A stretch of DNA of 64,000 nt from Candidatus Leptofilum proximum (GTDB lineage Bacteria > Chloroflexota > Anaerolineae > Promineifilales > Promineifilaceae), in the NCBI GenBank assembly GCA_016710325.1, contig JADJXK010000001.1, positions 992,001-1,056,000 on the forward strand. The letters run 5' to 3'. Position numbers and translations under genes: made by a program. Of this stretch, positions 35,264-42,934 are shown one piece after another (positions within the stretch are counted from its first letter, which is position 1; every line of letters starts with the position of its first letter). The notes beneath the pieces are model-generated. The model had not been told where the DNA came from. It saw nothing but the letters and a program-made list of their open reading frames with translations, and made no database searches.

Positions 35264-37918
35264 ATGAGCCCGAAAAAGCAATCCGATAAGTATCAGGACC
35301 TCAAAACATCTCTGGAAACACTCCCCCACATAAGCTCCGCCCAGGTTGAGCACTGGATTCACATGCAGCAAGTGATCGACCAGACGCGCGACTATCTCAT
35401 CCGCGCTGTGCCCCAGGCCCAACAAAGCATCGATGAAGCGCAGAAAATCCTGGCCCAGCGCACCTATACCCTCGTCTTTTTCGGCGGTACGGGCGTGGGC
35501 AAAAGCACCCTGATTAACGCTCTGTTAGGGCGTAACTTGCTGCCGACCGGGGCAGTAACGGCCGTTACCGGCACCATTGTCTACATCGAACAGGCCCAGG
35601 AAGGCGAAGCCGAATCCCTGGTCCTCACCTATTGGACTCAGGACGAATTTGCCCAGCGCGTCCGCCGCCTCTGCCAGCTGGCCGAAATCGACGGCTTCGA
35701 CATCATCAACGACGGCGAGCGGGAACAGGCGCGTGAAGCCATCCAGAAAATCATGACCGACAGCGCCGACAACGCCAAAACCGAGCGCGATGAGTACCTG
35801 GAAATCCTGATCGACTGCATCGACTCCTACGAACATAACAAAGCGCTCTACGCCGATGGCCCGCCTGCCCCCCGCAGCCTGGCCCTGGAAAACGAAGATT
35901 CCCTGCGCCATCTGCGCGAAGACGGCTTCAAAGGCAGCCAGCAGCGCCAGATCCGCCTCATCAAATCCGCCACCTTCAAGATTCAATCGCGCGCCGGGCA
36001 GGAAAGCCTGCTGATGAACGGCTACCTGCGCATCGTCGATGTGCCCGGTCTGGGCGCGGGCATGAAGCTGCACGAAGCGATCACTCTTGAAGAAATGAAG
36101 CGCGAAGACGCCATGATCGTTCTCGTCACCGACGCCGGTCGCCAGCGCGTGGATGAGCTGAAATCGCTCTCTGCCGTGAACTGGATTAAAGAAAATCGCC
36201 TCTTCGGCCTGACCGGTGGTGATCTAGATGAAGCGGCCAGCAAAATTTTCCTGGCCGTCAACGGCGGCAACATCCGCCAGGCGTTTGACCGCCTGAACTC
36301 TGGCCTGCCAGAAGCGGAGCTGGAAGTGAAAGAAGTCACCCGCTACATCGCCCCGAATTACTGGGAACGCTACCGGGATCGTGGGCATAATCGGCCGTAT
36401 TTCCTGGTGATGGCCCCGCCCGCGCTTTACGTGCAGGACCCCGACAACGCGCCAGATGAGTTCGCCAGCGAAACAGAACGCATTTTGAAGGTGTTCCGCG
36501 ACCAGCTAGGTCAGGTCAACGCCAGCGATCCGCTCGATCCGGAAACGGCCGCTGCCCTCCTCAAGCTCAGCGAAATACCGCTGCTGCGCGATAAGCTGAT
36601 TACCTTCATCAAAACGGAACGTGTGCGCAGCCAGCTGCGTGAAGCCGCCACCCGCATCCGCAACAGCCTGCAGGCGCTGCGCTTCTACTACGAAAAACAG
36701 TTGGCCCATCGCGGCGTCCACCCGCCTTTTGCCAACAGCTGGGAACAGCTGCAAGAGCGCCGCTTCGAAAACGTGTTGGTCCGCCAGCAAAAAGAGCTGC
36801 CGCGTGCCTTCCACAACGCGCTGCTGGAGCTGAACAACCGCACCAACAGCGACGGCCGTTTCCGCAACATCCTGCGCCCCACCCTGAACGGCATCAAAGG
36901 TATGGTGCAGGATGCGGTGCAGCGTGAAGTGGAAACGCTGCTGGAAAATTACGGCACCGAATATTGGGACGACCGCGACGTGACCTACGACAACCTGATC
37001 TGGGGTACCAGCGGCATCGAAATCCCGATCAAGCGCATTCTGTTCCAGGTTGAACTGATCTTGCAAGACTCCGTCTCTAAATTTATGCCCGAAGCGGCCG
37101 AAGTGATTACGGCCGAATTGGAACGCACCCTGGAAGCCCACGAAATCCTCAGCCGCCTGCGCCGCGCCGCCTACGACCAGGAGTACAGCTACGCCATCCC
37201 CGGTGAAACGGCCGATGGCCTGAACCTGGACGAAGCGTTTAACGTGCTGGTCGAGCGAGTGGAGCGCAACTTCCGCCATGTCTGCCAGCAGGCCACTATG
37301 TACGAGCTGATGAAGCCGGAGCGCTCCGTGCATTCCCGGCTGGATGCAGGCGAACGCGAACTGTCGCTTAACACCAATGAGCGGCTGCTGGACGTGGCCC
37401 TGCACGGCGTCGAATCGGTCCGCCGGGAGATAGCCGCCAGTATGCCCGCCAACAACACACAGGCCGCCGCTGCTCCCGCCGCCGTTGCCGACGAACCAGA
37501 AATCAACATCTCCATCCTGGATGAACCGGCCCAACCCGCCGAGGACCTGGGCATCAGCTTTGTGGGTGAGTCTGCCGCGCCACAGCCGCAGGCCGACCTG
37601 GAAGCCAGCTACGCCGACAAGTTGGACAACGTCGCCGTGAAGGTCAACCGCATCTTTGGTGAGATTCTCAACGACCTGTTCAACGACGACGACCTGCTTC
37701 CCCGGCTGCGCCGCCTCTTCTGGCTGGAAGCCACCAAGGCCGAACGGGACTTCAACACCCACATCGTCAAGCCGATGCTGAAGCAGCACGACCGCAACCT
37801 GCAAAAACCAGAACTGCGCGAAGCAATGGAAATGGACCTGGAAAACGTCTCCGACCTGGAAGAACTGATGCGCGTCTGGGACGGGCTGCACAAGCTGGAA
37901 AACAGCCTCGCGATCTAA
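35264..37918 (+). CDS. Dynamin-like large GTPase at the head of the ubiquitin-like cluster
   Basis: An 884-residue P-loop GTPase of the dynamin/septin-like superfamily. The N-terminal ~65 residues are helical; the P-loop FGGTGVGKST lies at about 73-82, with a Thr-rich switch I (TGAVTAVTGT) and the G3 motif DVPGLGAG from about residue 259. A long helical region (about 300-800) with charged segments and a Pro/Ala linker near 730-780 follows, as in bacterial dynamin-like proteins. I see no transmembrane helix. The start at 35264 was chosen because AAGGAAGG is ten bases upstream and TATAAT lies at 35234-35239; upstream ATGs would precede the promoter. It is the first of a same-strand gene series leading into the E1/Ubl/E2/JAB/RING genes. 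A membrane-remodelling or conformational-switch role is inferred. Confidence 0.82.
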   Translation: MSPKKQSDKYQDLKTSLETLPHISSAQVEHWIHMQQVIDQTRDYLIRAVPQAQQSIDEAQKILAQRTYTLVFFGGTGVGKSTLINALLGRNLLPTGAVTAVTGTIVYIEQAQEGEAESLVLTYWTQDEFAQRVRRLCQLAEIDGFDIINDGEREQAREAIQKIMTDSADNAKTERDEYLEILIDCIDSYEHNKALYADGPPAPRSLALENEDSLRHLREDGFKGSQQRQIRLIKSATFKIQSRAGQESLLMNGYLRIVDVPGLGAGMKLHEAITLEEMKREDAMIVLVTDAGRQRVDELKSLSAVNWIKENRLFGLTGGDLDEAASKIFLAVNGGNIRQAFDRLNSGLPEAELEVKEVTRYIAPNYWERYRDRGHNRPYFLVMAPPALYVQDPDNAPDEFASETERILKVFRDQLGQVNASDPLDPETAAALLKLSEIPLLRDKLITFIKTERVRSQLREAATRIRNSLQALRFYYEKQLAHRGVHPPFANSWEQLQERRFENVLVRQQKELPRAFHNALLELNNRTNSDGRFRNILRPTLNGIKGMVQDAVQREVETLLENYGTEYWDDRDVTYDNLIWGTSGIEIPIKRILFQVELILQDSVSKFMPEAAEVITAELERTLEAHEILSRLRRAAYDQEYSYAIPGETADGLNLDEAFNVLVERVERNFRHVCQQATMYELMKPERSVHSRLDAGERELSLNTNERLLDVALHGVESVRREIAASMPANNTQAAAAPAAVADEPEINISILDEPAQPAEDLGISFVGESAAPQPQADLEASYADKLDNVAVKVNRIFGEILNDLFNDDDLLPRLRRLFWLEATKAERDFNTHIVKPMLKQHDRNLQKPELREAMEMDLENVSDLEELMRVWDGLHKLENSLAI

Positions 37919-37928
37919 ACACAACTTT

Positions 37929-38010
37929 ACCCCCACCCTAACCCTCCCCCTGGTAGGGGGAGGGAATCTGGCCCCCTCTCCCTTGCAGGGAGAGGGCTGG
38001 GGTGAGGGTG
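37929..38010. repeat. Inverted repeat, CCCCTCACCC/GGGAGAGGG family
   Basis: C-rich and G-rich words (CCCTCCCCCTGG-TAGGGGGAGGG and CCCTCTCCCTTGCAGGGAGAGGG) form two adjacent hairpins inside a larger one, between the GTPase gene and the next. This type of repeat is widespread in bacterial intergenic regions. Confidence 0.75.
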
Positions 38011-38039
38011 AAAAACTAGAATCATTGTAGGAACGTCTC

Positions 38040-39254
38040 ATGACAGACCTTTCAACAACACCGTTACTCAAAAAGCTGGATGATGCTCATCTCCCCATTT
38101 TCGCGGTGCGGCTGGCGGAGTGGCTCATTACCGACCTGAACGCCAGTAGTGTCGAGGCGCGCCTCGACACTACGCCCACCTTCACCGAATCGCGGGCCAA
38201 GGCGCTGCTGCGCGCTGCGGCGGTGGTGGATGACCCCACCCTGCACGATTTTGCCCGGTTGGTGGAGGCAAATAGTACGGCCGTTCGCCTCGCCCTCCAC
38301 GACTTACTCCAAGAAACTGGACTGGTTGAAGACGAAGAAGTTGCCGCCCTGGCCACCGCCAGCGCCGGCATCTCCAATCTCCAATCTCCAGTCTCCTGGC
38401 TTTCGTTGAGCATCGCTGCCCACGCCTGGAAAAGCGGCTACCCGCTCTACCAGCTTGATCCCGCCTCGCCGCCAGGAGAGTACAGCCCCGCCGGGCAGCT
38501 CATCAAGCGGGCCGCGACGTTCCTGCGGCAGCAAATCCAGCGCAGCGCTACCGAGCGAGACAAGCTGGGCAAGAAGCTGGCCTACGATCCCGGCGACGGC
38601 ACGCCGACGCTGGACAGTTTGCCCAACAGCCAGCCGATCGCGCCGGTGCCGCCGCACTTCCGCCCGCCCATCCCGGTGCGCTACCCGGAAATATCGCGGG
38701 AAACGCTGCACGTCAACGAAGAAGAGCCGTCATCCAACCAGGGCAACGTGACGCGCAACGCGCCGCTCACCATCACTAACGACGACATCCAGCCCGCCAA
38801 CCAGCGGCCGGTGCGCATGCCAGAAATCCGCATTCGTGCGGATCAGGTACCGCAGAGACGGCAAACGCAACCCAGCCAGCCACGGCCTCGACCGAGCAGC
38901 AGCAACAACAGCGCGAATTTGGGAACGGCCGTGCGCCAGCGTTTCAGCCGCGACAAAGAACCCCTGCGCAGCACCAAGCTCCGTGTCATCGTGCAGGATG
39001 TGCAGGATGGCCCTGGGCTGTACGGCATCCAGGTGCAGGTGCGCTGCAAAGGGATCAACGCCCACGTGGCAGGCACTACCAACCGCGACGGGGTCTTCTT
39101 ATGCGAGCTGCCCGTGCGCGTCCACTCCGGCCTCACCTACGACGTGGACATCACCTGGCCCCGCGACCTGGGCGGCGAAGTGGAGCGCAAATCGGTCACC
39201 TTAAACGTGGACCGAACTGAGTTCAAGCTGCCCTTTTTCCGGCGTCTATCCTAA
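38040..39254 (+). CDS. Linker protein with helical N-terminus and TTR/Ig-like C-terminal domain
   Basis: A 404-residue protein without a named family. Residues 1-180 are mainly helical; 185-300 form a Pro/Arg/Gln-rich disordered linker; 310-404 look like a carboxypeptidase-regulatory/transthyretin-like beta-sandwich (VIVQDVQDGPGLYGIQVQV to TLNVDRTEFKLPFFRR). The linker carries LTITNDDIQPANQ (243-255), nearly repeated as LTITNSDIQAANQ at residues 9-21 of the RING-like protein at 44275, linking the two. Residues 111-119 (ISNLQSPVS) are encoded by an intergenic-type repeat, and a 28-base palindrome lies at 38146-38173. Its position between the GTPase and E1 genes suggests an adaptor or conjugation target. 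Function unknown. Confidence 0.75.
   Translation: MTDLSTTPLLKKLDDAHLPIFAVRLAEWLITDLNASSVEARLDTTPTFTESRAKALLRAAAVVDDPTLHDFARLVEANSTAVRLALHDLLQETGLVEDEEVAALATASAGISNLQSPVSWLSLSIAAHAWKSGYPLYQLDPASPPGEYSPAGQLIKRAATFLRQQIQRSATERDKLGKKLAYDPGDGTPTLDSLPNSQPIAPVPPHFRPPIPVRYPEISRETLHVNEEEPSSNQGNVTRNAPLTITNDDIQPANQRPVRMPEIRIRADQVPQRRQTQPSQPRPRPSSSNNSANLGTAVRQRFSRDKEPLRSTKLRVIVQDVQDGPGLYGIQVQVRCKGINAHVAGTTNRDGVFLCELPVRVHSGLTYDVDITWPRDLGGEVERKSVTLNVDRTEFKLPFFRRLS
38146..38173. repeat. 28-base perfect palindrome inside a gene
   Basis: GTAGTGTCGAGGCG is followed immediately by its exact complement, within codons for the N-terminal helical part of the linker protein. Confidence 0.9.
38370..38398. repeat. 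GGAGATTGGAGATT-family repeat inside a gene
   Basis: Three AATCTCC words in series, matching the right arm of the intergenic repeat at 18593-18651 almost base for base and read in the same frame there (ISNLQSPVS). This suggests insertion of repeat sequence into the gene. Confidence 0.8.
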
Positions 39255-39261
39255 AGCGAAT

Positions 39262-39330
39262 GGTTGCAAGTAAACAGTGGCAGGTGGCAAGTAAATACTA
39301 CTTGCCACCTGCCACCTGCCACTTGCAACC
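39262..39330. repeat. Inverted repeat, GGCAAGTGGCAGGTGG family (copy 2)
   Basis: GGTTGCAAGT...GGCAGGTGGCAAGT is mirrored by ACTTGCCACCTGCC...ACTTGCAACC, giving a long hairpin just upstream of the E1-like gene. Confidence 0.85.
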
Positions 39331-39348
39331 CCAAAACGATAAAACAAC

Positions 39349-40539
39349 ATGACTGAAACATCTGAAACAATTGTCATTACCGATCCCGACAGCGACCGCT
39401 ACCACACCTTCGGCTACATCAGCTGGTGGCAGCAGGAGGTGGTGCGCAATGCCACCATCCTGGTAGTTGGGGCTGGCGCCCTGGGTAACGAGGTACTCAA
39501 AAATCTGGCCCTCATGGGCATTGGCAACATTCTCATTGCCGACTTCGACACGATCGAAGACAGCAATCTCAGCCGCTCCGTGCTGTTCCGCGCCTCGGAC
39601 CGCGGCCGCCGTAAGGTAGACGCCGCCGCCGAGCGCGTGAAGGAACTCAACCCGGACGTCAACGTGAAAACGTGGCACGGCAACATCAATTTCGAGATGG
39701 GACTGGGCGTGTTTCGCCATGTAGACGCCATCATCGGCTGCCTGGACAACCGGGAAGCGCGGCTGTCCATCAACCGATTCAGCTGGCAGGTCAATCGGCC
39801 GTGGGTGGATGGCGCCATTCAGGAGCTGATGGGCATTGTACGCGTTTTCTGGCCAGGCCAGGGGGCGTGTTACGAGTGTACGCTCACCGACCTGGACTAC
39901 CAGATTATCAACCTGCGCTACTCTTGCCCGCTGCTGGCGCGGCAGAATATTTTGCAGGGCAAGGTGCCTACCACGCCCACCAGCGCTTCAATTGTGGCCG
40001 CGATGCAAACGCAGGAAGCGTTGAAACTGATTCACAACATGGAAGTCCAGCCGGGCAAAGCGGTGATGATCAATGGACTGACCAACGACATTTACACCAC
40101 CGAATATCCAGTTAAGGATAGCTGTATGAGCCATGCGCGGTTGGAGCCGATTGTGGAGTTGGAGGTGGGTACGGCCGTTACCACCACCCTCGCCAAACTC
40201 CTAGCCATCGCCAAGGAAAAGCTGGCCGACGACGCCGTGCTGGAATTCGACGGCGAAATTGTGACCACCATGCACTGCCTGGACTGCGGTGAGGAATTCC
40301 CCATCTTCCGTAAGATGGCCCGGCTGTACGAAAATGAATCCGTCTGCCCCACCTGCGGCGGTCGGCGCGAAATGCGCATGACCCACCGCATCGACGGCAG
40401 CGAAGATTTTCTGGATCGTACCCTGGCCGAGATGGACGTACCGCCCCTGGGCATCATCCGCGCGCGCAGCGCCAGCAAGAAGGAAAGCATCTACCTGGAG
40501 CTGACGGGCGATAAAGAGACATTCTTGCAGTTTGACTGA
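39349..40539 (+). CDS. E1-like ubiquitin-activating enzyme (ThiF/MoeB fold)
   Basis: A 396-residue adenylating enzyme that should activate the Ubl encoded next door. The glycine-rich loop GAGALGNE (41-48), DFDTIEDSNLSRS (65-77), Lys89 and DNREAR (133-138) form the ATP/adenylation site of the E1/ThiF family. CYEC (174-177) is a zinc half-site; YSCPLL places Cys193 as the likely catalytic Cys. A C-terminal zinc ribbon (HCLDCGEEF at 309-317, CPTC at 333-336) is appended after the adenylation domain. No Ubl-fold domain is recognisable at the C-terminus. No ribosome site is evident before the ATG. The 215-base gap to the Ubl gene contains a repeat. Confidence 0.9.
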   Translation: MTETSETIVITDPDSDRYHTFGYISWWQQEVVRNATILVVGAGALGNEVLKNLALMGIGNILIADFDTIEDSNLSRSVLFRASDRGRRKVDAAAERVKELNPDVNVKTWHGNINFEMGLGVFRHVDAIIGCLDNREARLSINRFSWQVNRPWVDGAIQELMGIVRVFWPGQGACYECTLTDLDYQIINLRYSCPLLARQNILQGKVPTTPTSASIVAAMQTQEALKLIHNMEVQPGKAVMINGLTNDIYTTEYPVKDSCMSHARLEPIVELEVGTAVTTTLAKLLAIAKEKLADDAVLEFDGEIVTTMHCLDCGEEFPIFRKMARLYENESVCPTCGGRREMRMTHRIDGSEDFLDRTLAEMDVPPLGIIRARSASKKESIYLELTGDKETFLQFD

Positions 40540-40545
40540 GGCCGG

Positions 40546-40620
40546 TATTCGGTAATCGGTGGTCGGTAATCGGTTTTAAGAAGCTTGACCGATAACCGTT
40601 AACCGATTACCGATTACCGA
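40546..40620. repeat. Inverted repeat, CGGTAATCGGT family (copy 2)
   Basis: TTCGGTAATCGGTGGTCGG words are mirrored by AACCGATTACCGATTACCGA around an AAGCTT centre, between the E1 and Ubl genes. Confidence 0.85.
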
Positions 40621-40754
40621 CAAAAGGTGCAACCCACCGCAGCGAACTGCGTATATAAATTGAATTACCGAGTTGATTTGACACAAACAGAGCACAGCCC
40701 AACAGCGCGTGACTCAAAGCAAAACTCAACCAAGACGAATGGAGGCTTTTATCA

Positions 40755-41027
40755 ATGGCAAGCATAAAAACAATCATCTACGACCCGACCGGTTCTAAGA
40801 AAACCCCGGTAGAACTCCCGGACGACGTACCGATGCGGCGTTTGATTCCCGCGCTGGTTAGCAAAATGGGACTTCCCACCAGCCAGGGCGCCAATCCCAT
40901 CACCTACCGGCTGGACCACCGCTCCTCGGGCAAGCGCCTGAGCGAAGACGAATCGTTGGCCGATGCTGGCGTGGTCGAAGACGATATCCTGAGCCTGTTC
41001 CCTGAAGTAACAGCCGGTTCGCGGTAA
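40755..41027 (+). CDS. Ubiquitin-like protein (YukD/EsaB-like beta-grasp)
   Basis: A 90-residue beta-grasp protein: two N-terminal strands (IKTIIYDP, TPVELPDD), a helix (MRRLIPALVSKM), then ITYRLDHRSSGKRLSEDESLADAGVVEDDILSLF, the typical order of ubiquitin and YukD/EsaB. The chain ends TAGSR, with no di-glycine, so either another C-terminus is adenylated, the tail is processed, or it acts non-covalently. GGAGG lies nine bases before the ATG. It sits between E1 and E2 genes, the strongest support for a modifier role; no WXG100 or EssC gene is near, which argues against type VII secretion. Confidence 0.85.
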   Translation: MASIKTIIYDPTGSKKTPVELPDDVPMRRLIPALVSKMGLPTSQGANPITYRLDHRSSGKRLSEDESLADAGVVEDDILSLFPEVTAGSR

Positions 41028-41134
41028 GCGGTGAGCCGTAAACAGTAATCAGTGAAAAGTAAGAAGTGAGAGGCGAGAAGGAAGGGTCAACTCTGGCTTT
41101 ATCCTTCCGCTTTTTGCATTAGTTTGAGGAAACC

Positions 41135-41668
41135 ATGTCCTTTGATATTCGTGAAACCAGACTGCGCAACGACCATGAGCGGATTCGGACGCTGGTGAAT
41201 CGCAGTGAGTTCATCCACATTCTAAATACGGAAGGTGACCCGGTTGAAAAATACTTGATTCGCTTCACCTGCAAAGGTGTGGAGAAGATAAATTCGGCCG
41301 GTACGCCGCAGCTGCGGGAAGTGCACGAGGTCAGCATCTATCTACATGCTGAGTATCCACTGAAGCAGCCCCAGCTCAAGTGGCACACGCCCATTTTCCA
41401 CCCCAACATTCACGTGACCGGGGCGGTTTGCATTGGCGCGTGGTGGCCTGCCAAAACCCTGGACGAACTGCTGCTGACACTGGGCGAAATGATCCAGTAC
41501 AAGAACTACGATCCCAAGGACCCGATGAACTCGAAGGCAGCCGCCTGGGCGCTGCGACACAAGCACATCTTCCCTATCGACCGGCGCAGTCTGAAGGGAC
41601 AATCACTGGAAGATATGATTGTGCTTGGAGAGGAGGAATCGGATGAGCTCGGCATCAACATTCTCTAA
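41135..41668 (+). CDS. E2-like ubiquitin-conjugating enzyme (UBC fold)
   Basis: A 177-residue E2. The core is unusually eukaryote-like: YPLKQPQLKWHTPIFHPNI (73-92) with the HPN tripeptide at 89-91, catalytic Cys99 in GAVCIG, WWPAKTLDELLLTL (matching the WxPxxT of E2s), and DPKDPMNSKAAAW (matching the PxNxxAA region). The N-terminal helix (RLRNDHERIRTLV) matches helix 1 of UBC. It should accept the Ubl from E1 as a thioester and pass it to a target. Its last 26 bases overlap the next gene, whose ribosome site lies inside this one. Confidence 0.92.
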   Translation: MSFDIRETRLRNDHERIRTLVNRSEFIHILNTEGDPVEKYLIRFTCKGVEKINSAGTPQLREVHEVSIYLHAEYPLKQPQLKWHTPIFHPNIHVTGAVCIGAWWPAKTLDELLLTLGEMIQYKNYDPKDPMNSKAAAWALRHKHIFPIDRRSLKGQSLEDMIVLGEEESDELGINIL

Positions 41669-42842
41669 CGGCCGTTCCACAACTGACAGTGAACCTATGA
41701 TTGGCCAACCTGAGATCGACAGTTTGCCGGAACGGCCGTTAACCGACCTTACCGGCAAGGCTCACCTGCACGGCCACCAACCAGCCGCCAACCAGGTGGT
41801 TGTTAGCCATCGCCAGCAGGCGCTAAGCCAGATTCGGGCGCACAGCATCAGCAACCTGCGCTCGGAGCTGGGTGGCGTGCTGCTGGGCCATGCCTACCGC
41901 GACGGCGACCGGCTGATGGTAGAAGTCATCGCCGCCCTGCCCGCCCGCAACGACGACCACGGTCCAATCCACTTCACCTTCACCGCCGACGCCTGGAGCC
42001 AGATTCACCACGACCGCACCGAAAAGTACCCCAATCTGGAGATTATTGGCTGGTTTCATACCCATCCGGGCCTGGGCGTTTTTTACTCCAGCGATGATGT
42101 GGTGGTGCATACGGCCGCTTTCACCTTACCGTGGCATGTCGGGCTGGTGGTGGACCCGCTGGGCAACCACGCCAGCTACTTTGGCTGGCAGGATGGCGTT
42201 TTAGCGCCCATTGCTGGCTATTATGAGCAGCTGGACAGCCAGCCGACGCCGGTTGCGCCCTGGCGCGTGACCAAAACCGAGGTGTGGCACACCCGCGAGA
42301 CGGAAGAGTTTTATGCTTCCTACGAAGGGCGCAGCGAGGATGCTGGCCCGGGGATGGTTTCTTACGGCCTGAATCTGCCGAACACCGTGACGCTGGGGAT
42401 TCTCGGCTTTGTCATGGGGTTTTTTTTGCTTTTTGGTTGGGTCGTCGTGCTCAACCGGCAGATCAACCACCTGGAAAGCATCGTGACCAGCCTGGCCAGT
42501 GAAACATCGCTCAATGCCGTAAGCTGTGCTGATGCCCAACTGCGCATTGTGGCCCCTGTGGCGCAAAGCCAGCTAACGGCCGGAGATGATGTGGCTATTT
42601 TTGGTACGGCCGTTCAGCCCGAAGCCGCCCGTTACCAGATCGAATACCGACCGGCGGGGGGTGAGCTGTGGGAGCTGGCAGGTGTACAGCGCCGCCAAAC
42701 CGACCTGGGACTGCTCACCAACTGGGACACAAGCGAACTGCCCTGGGGCTGGTACGAACTGCGGCTAACGGCCGTTGACCGGCAAAACATTCCCCTGCCC
42801 GGCATGGCCAGCTGCCAGATTGCTTTAGAGTTAATTCCTTGA
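41643..42842 (+). CDS. Membrane-anchored JAMM/JAB deubiquitinase-like protease
   Basis: A 399-residue protein. An N-terminal JAMM domain (about 45-195) has Glu in RSELGGVLLG and the full metal motif His139-x-His141-x7-Ser149-x2-Asp152 (HTHPGLGVFYSSDD), so it should be an active zinc isopeptidase for the Ubl or its conjugates. A transmembrane helix lies at about 243-267, then a short coiled segment, then an Ig-like domain (LRIVAPVAQSQLTAGDDVAIFG onward). The predicted layout is catalytic domain inside, Ig-like domain outside. The ATG at 41643 is preceded by AGGAGG within the E2 gene, with which it overlaps by 26 bases. Confidence 0.9.
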   Translation: MSSASTFSNGRSTTDSEPMIGQPEIDSLPERPLTDLTGKAHLHGHQPAANQVVVSHRQQALSQIRAHSISNLRSELGGVLLGHAYRDGDRLMVEVIAALPARNDDHGPIHFTFTADAWSQIHHDRTEKYPNLEIIGWFHTHPGLGVFYSSDDVVVHTAAFTLPWHVGLVVDPLGNHASYFGWQDGVLAPIAGYYEQLDSQPTPVAPWRVTKTEVWHTRETEEFYASYEGRSEDAGPGMVSYGLNLPNTVTLGILGFVMGFFLLFGWVVVLNRQINHLESIVTSLASETSLNAVSCADAQLRIVAPVAQSQLTAGDDVAIFGTAVQPEAARYQIEYRPAGGELWELAGVQRRQTDLGLLTNWDTSELPWGWYELRLTAVDRQNIPLPGMASCQIALELIP

Positions 42843-42845
42843 TAG

Positions 42846-42915
42846 GACGCAGATTGCCCTGATTTACCTGATGAAAACGATTAAAAAATCAGGAGAATCA
42901 GGCAAATCAGCGTCC
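42846..42915. repeat. Inverted repeat, GGACGCTGATTTGCC family
   Basis: GGACGCAGATTGCCCTGATT is mirrored by AATCAGGCAAATCAGCGTCC around an AT-rich loop, in the gap between the two JAMM genes. Confidence 0.8.
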
Positions 42916-42934
42916 CATTCTTCTGGACTTATTT

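Noticed and set aside
36506..38071. Long minus-strand reading frame opposite the GTPase gene
   Set aside because: Shadow of a GC-rich real gene: no ribosome site, composition typical of antisense frames. The same applies to the long frames at 56001-57356, 16364-17257, 59701-61029, 8323-9105 and 32663-33577.
40755..41027. Type VII secretion component, because the Ubl resembles YukD/EsaB
   Set aside because: No WXG100, EssC/YukB or EsaA-type gene nearby; the neighbours are E1 and E2 enzymes.
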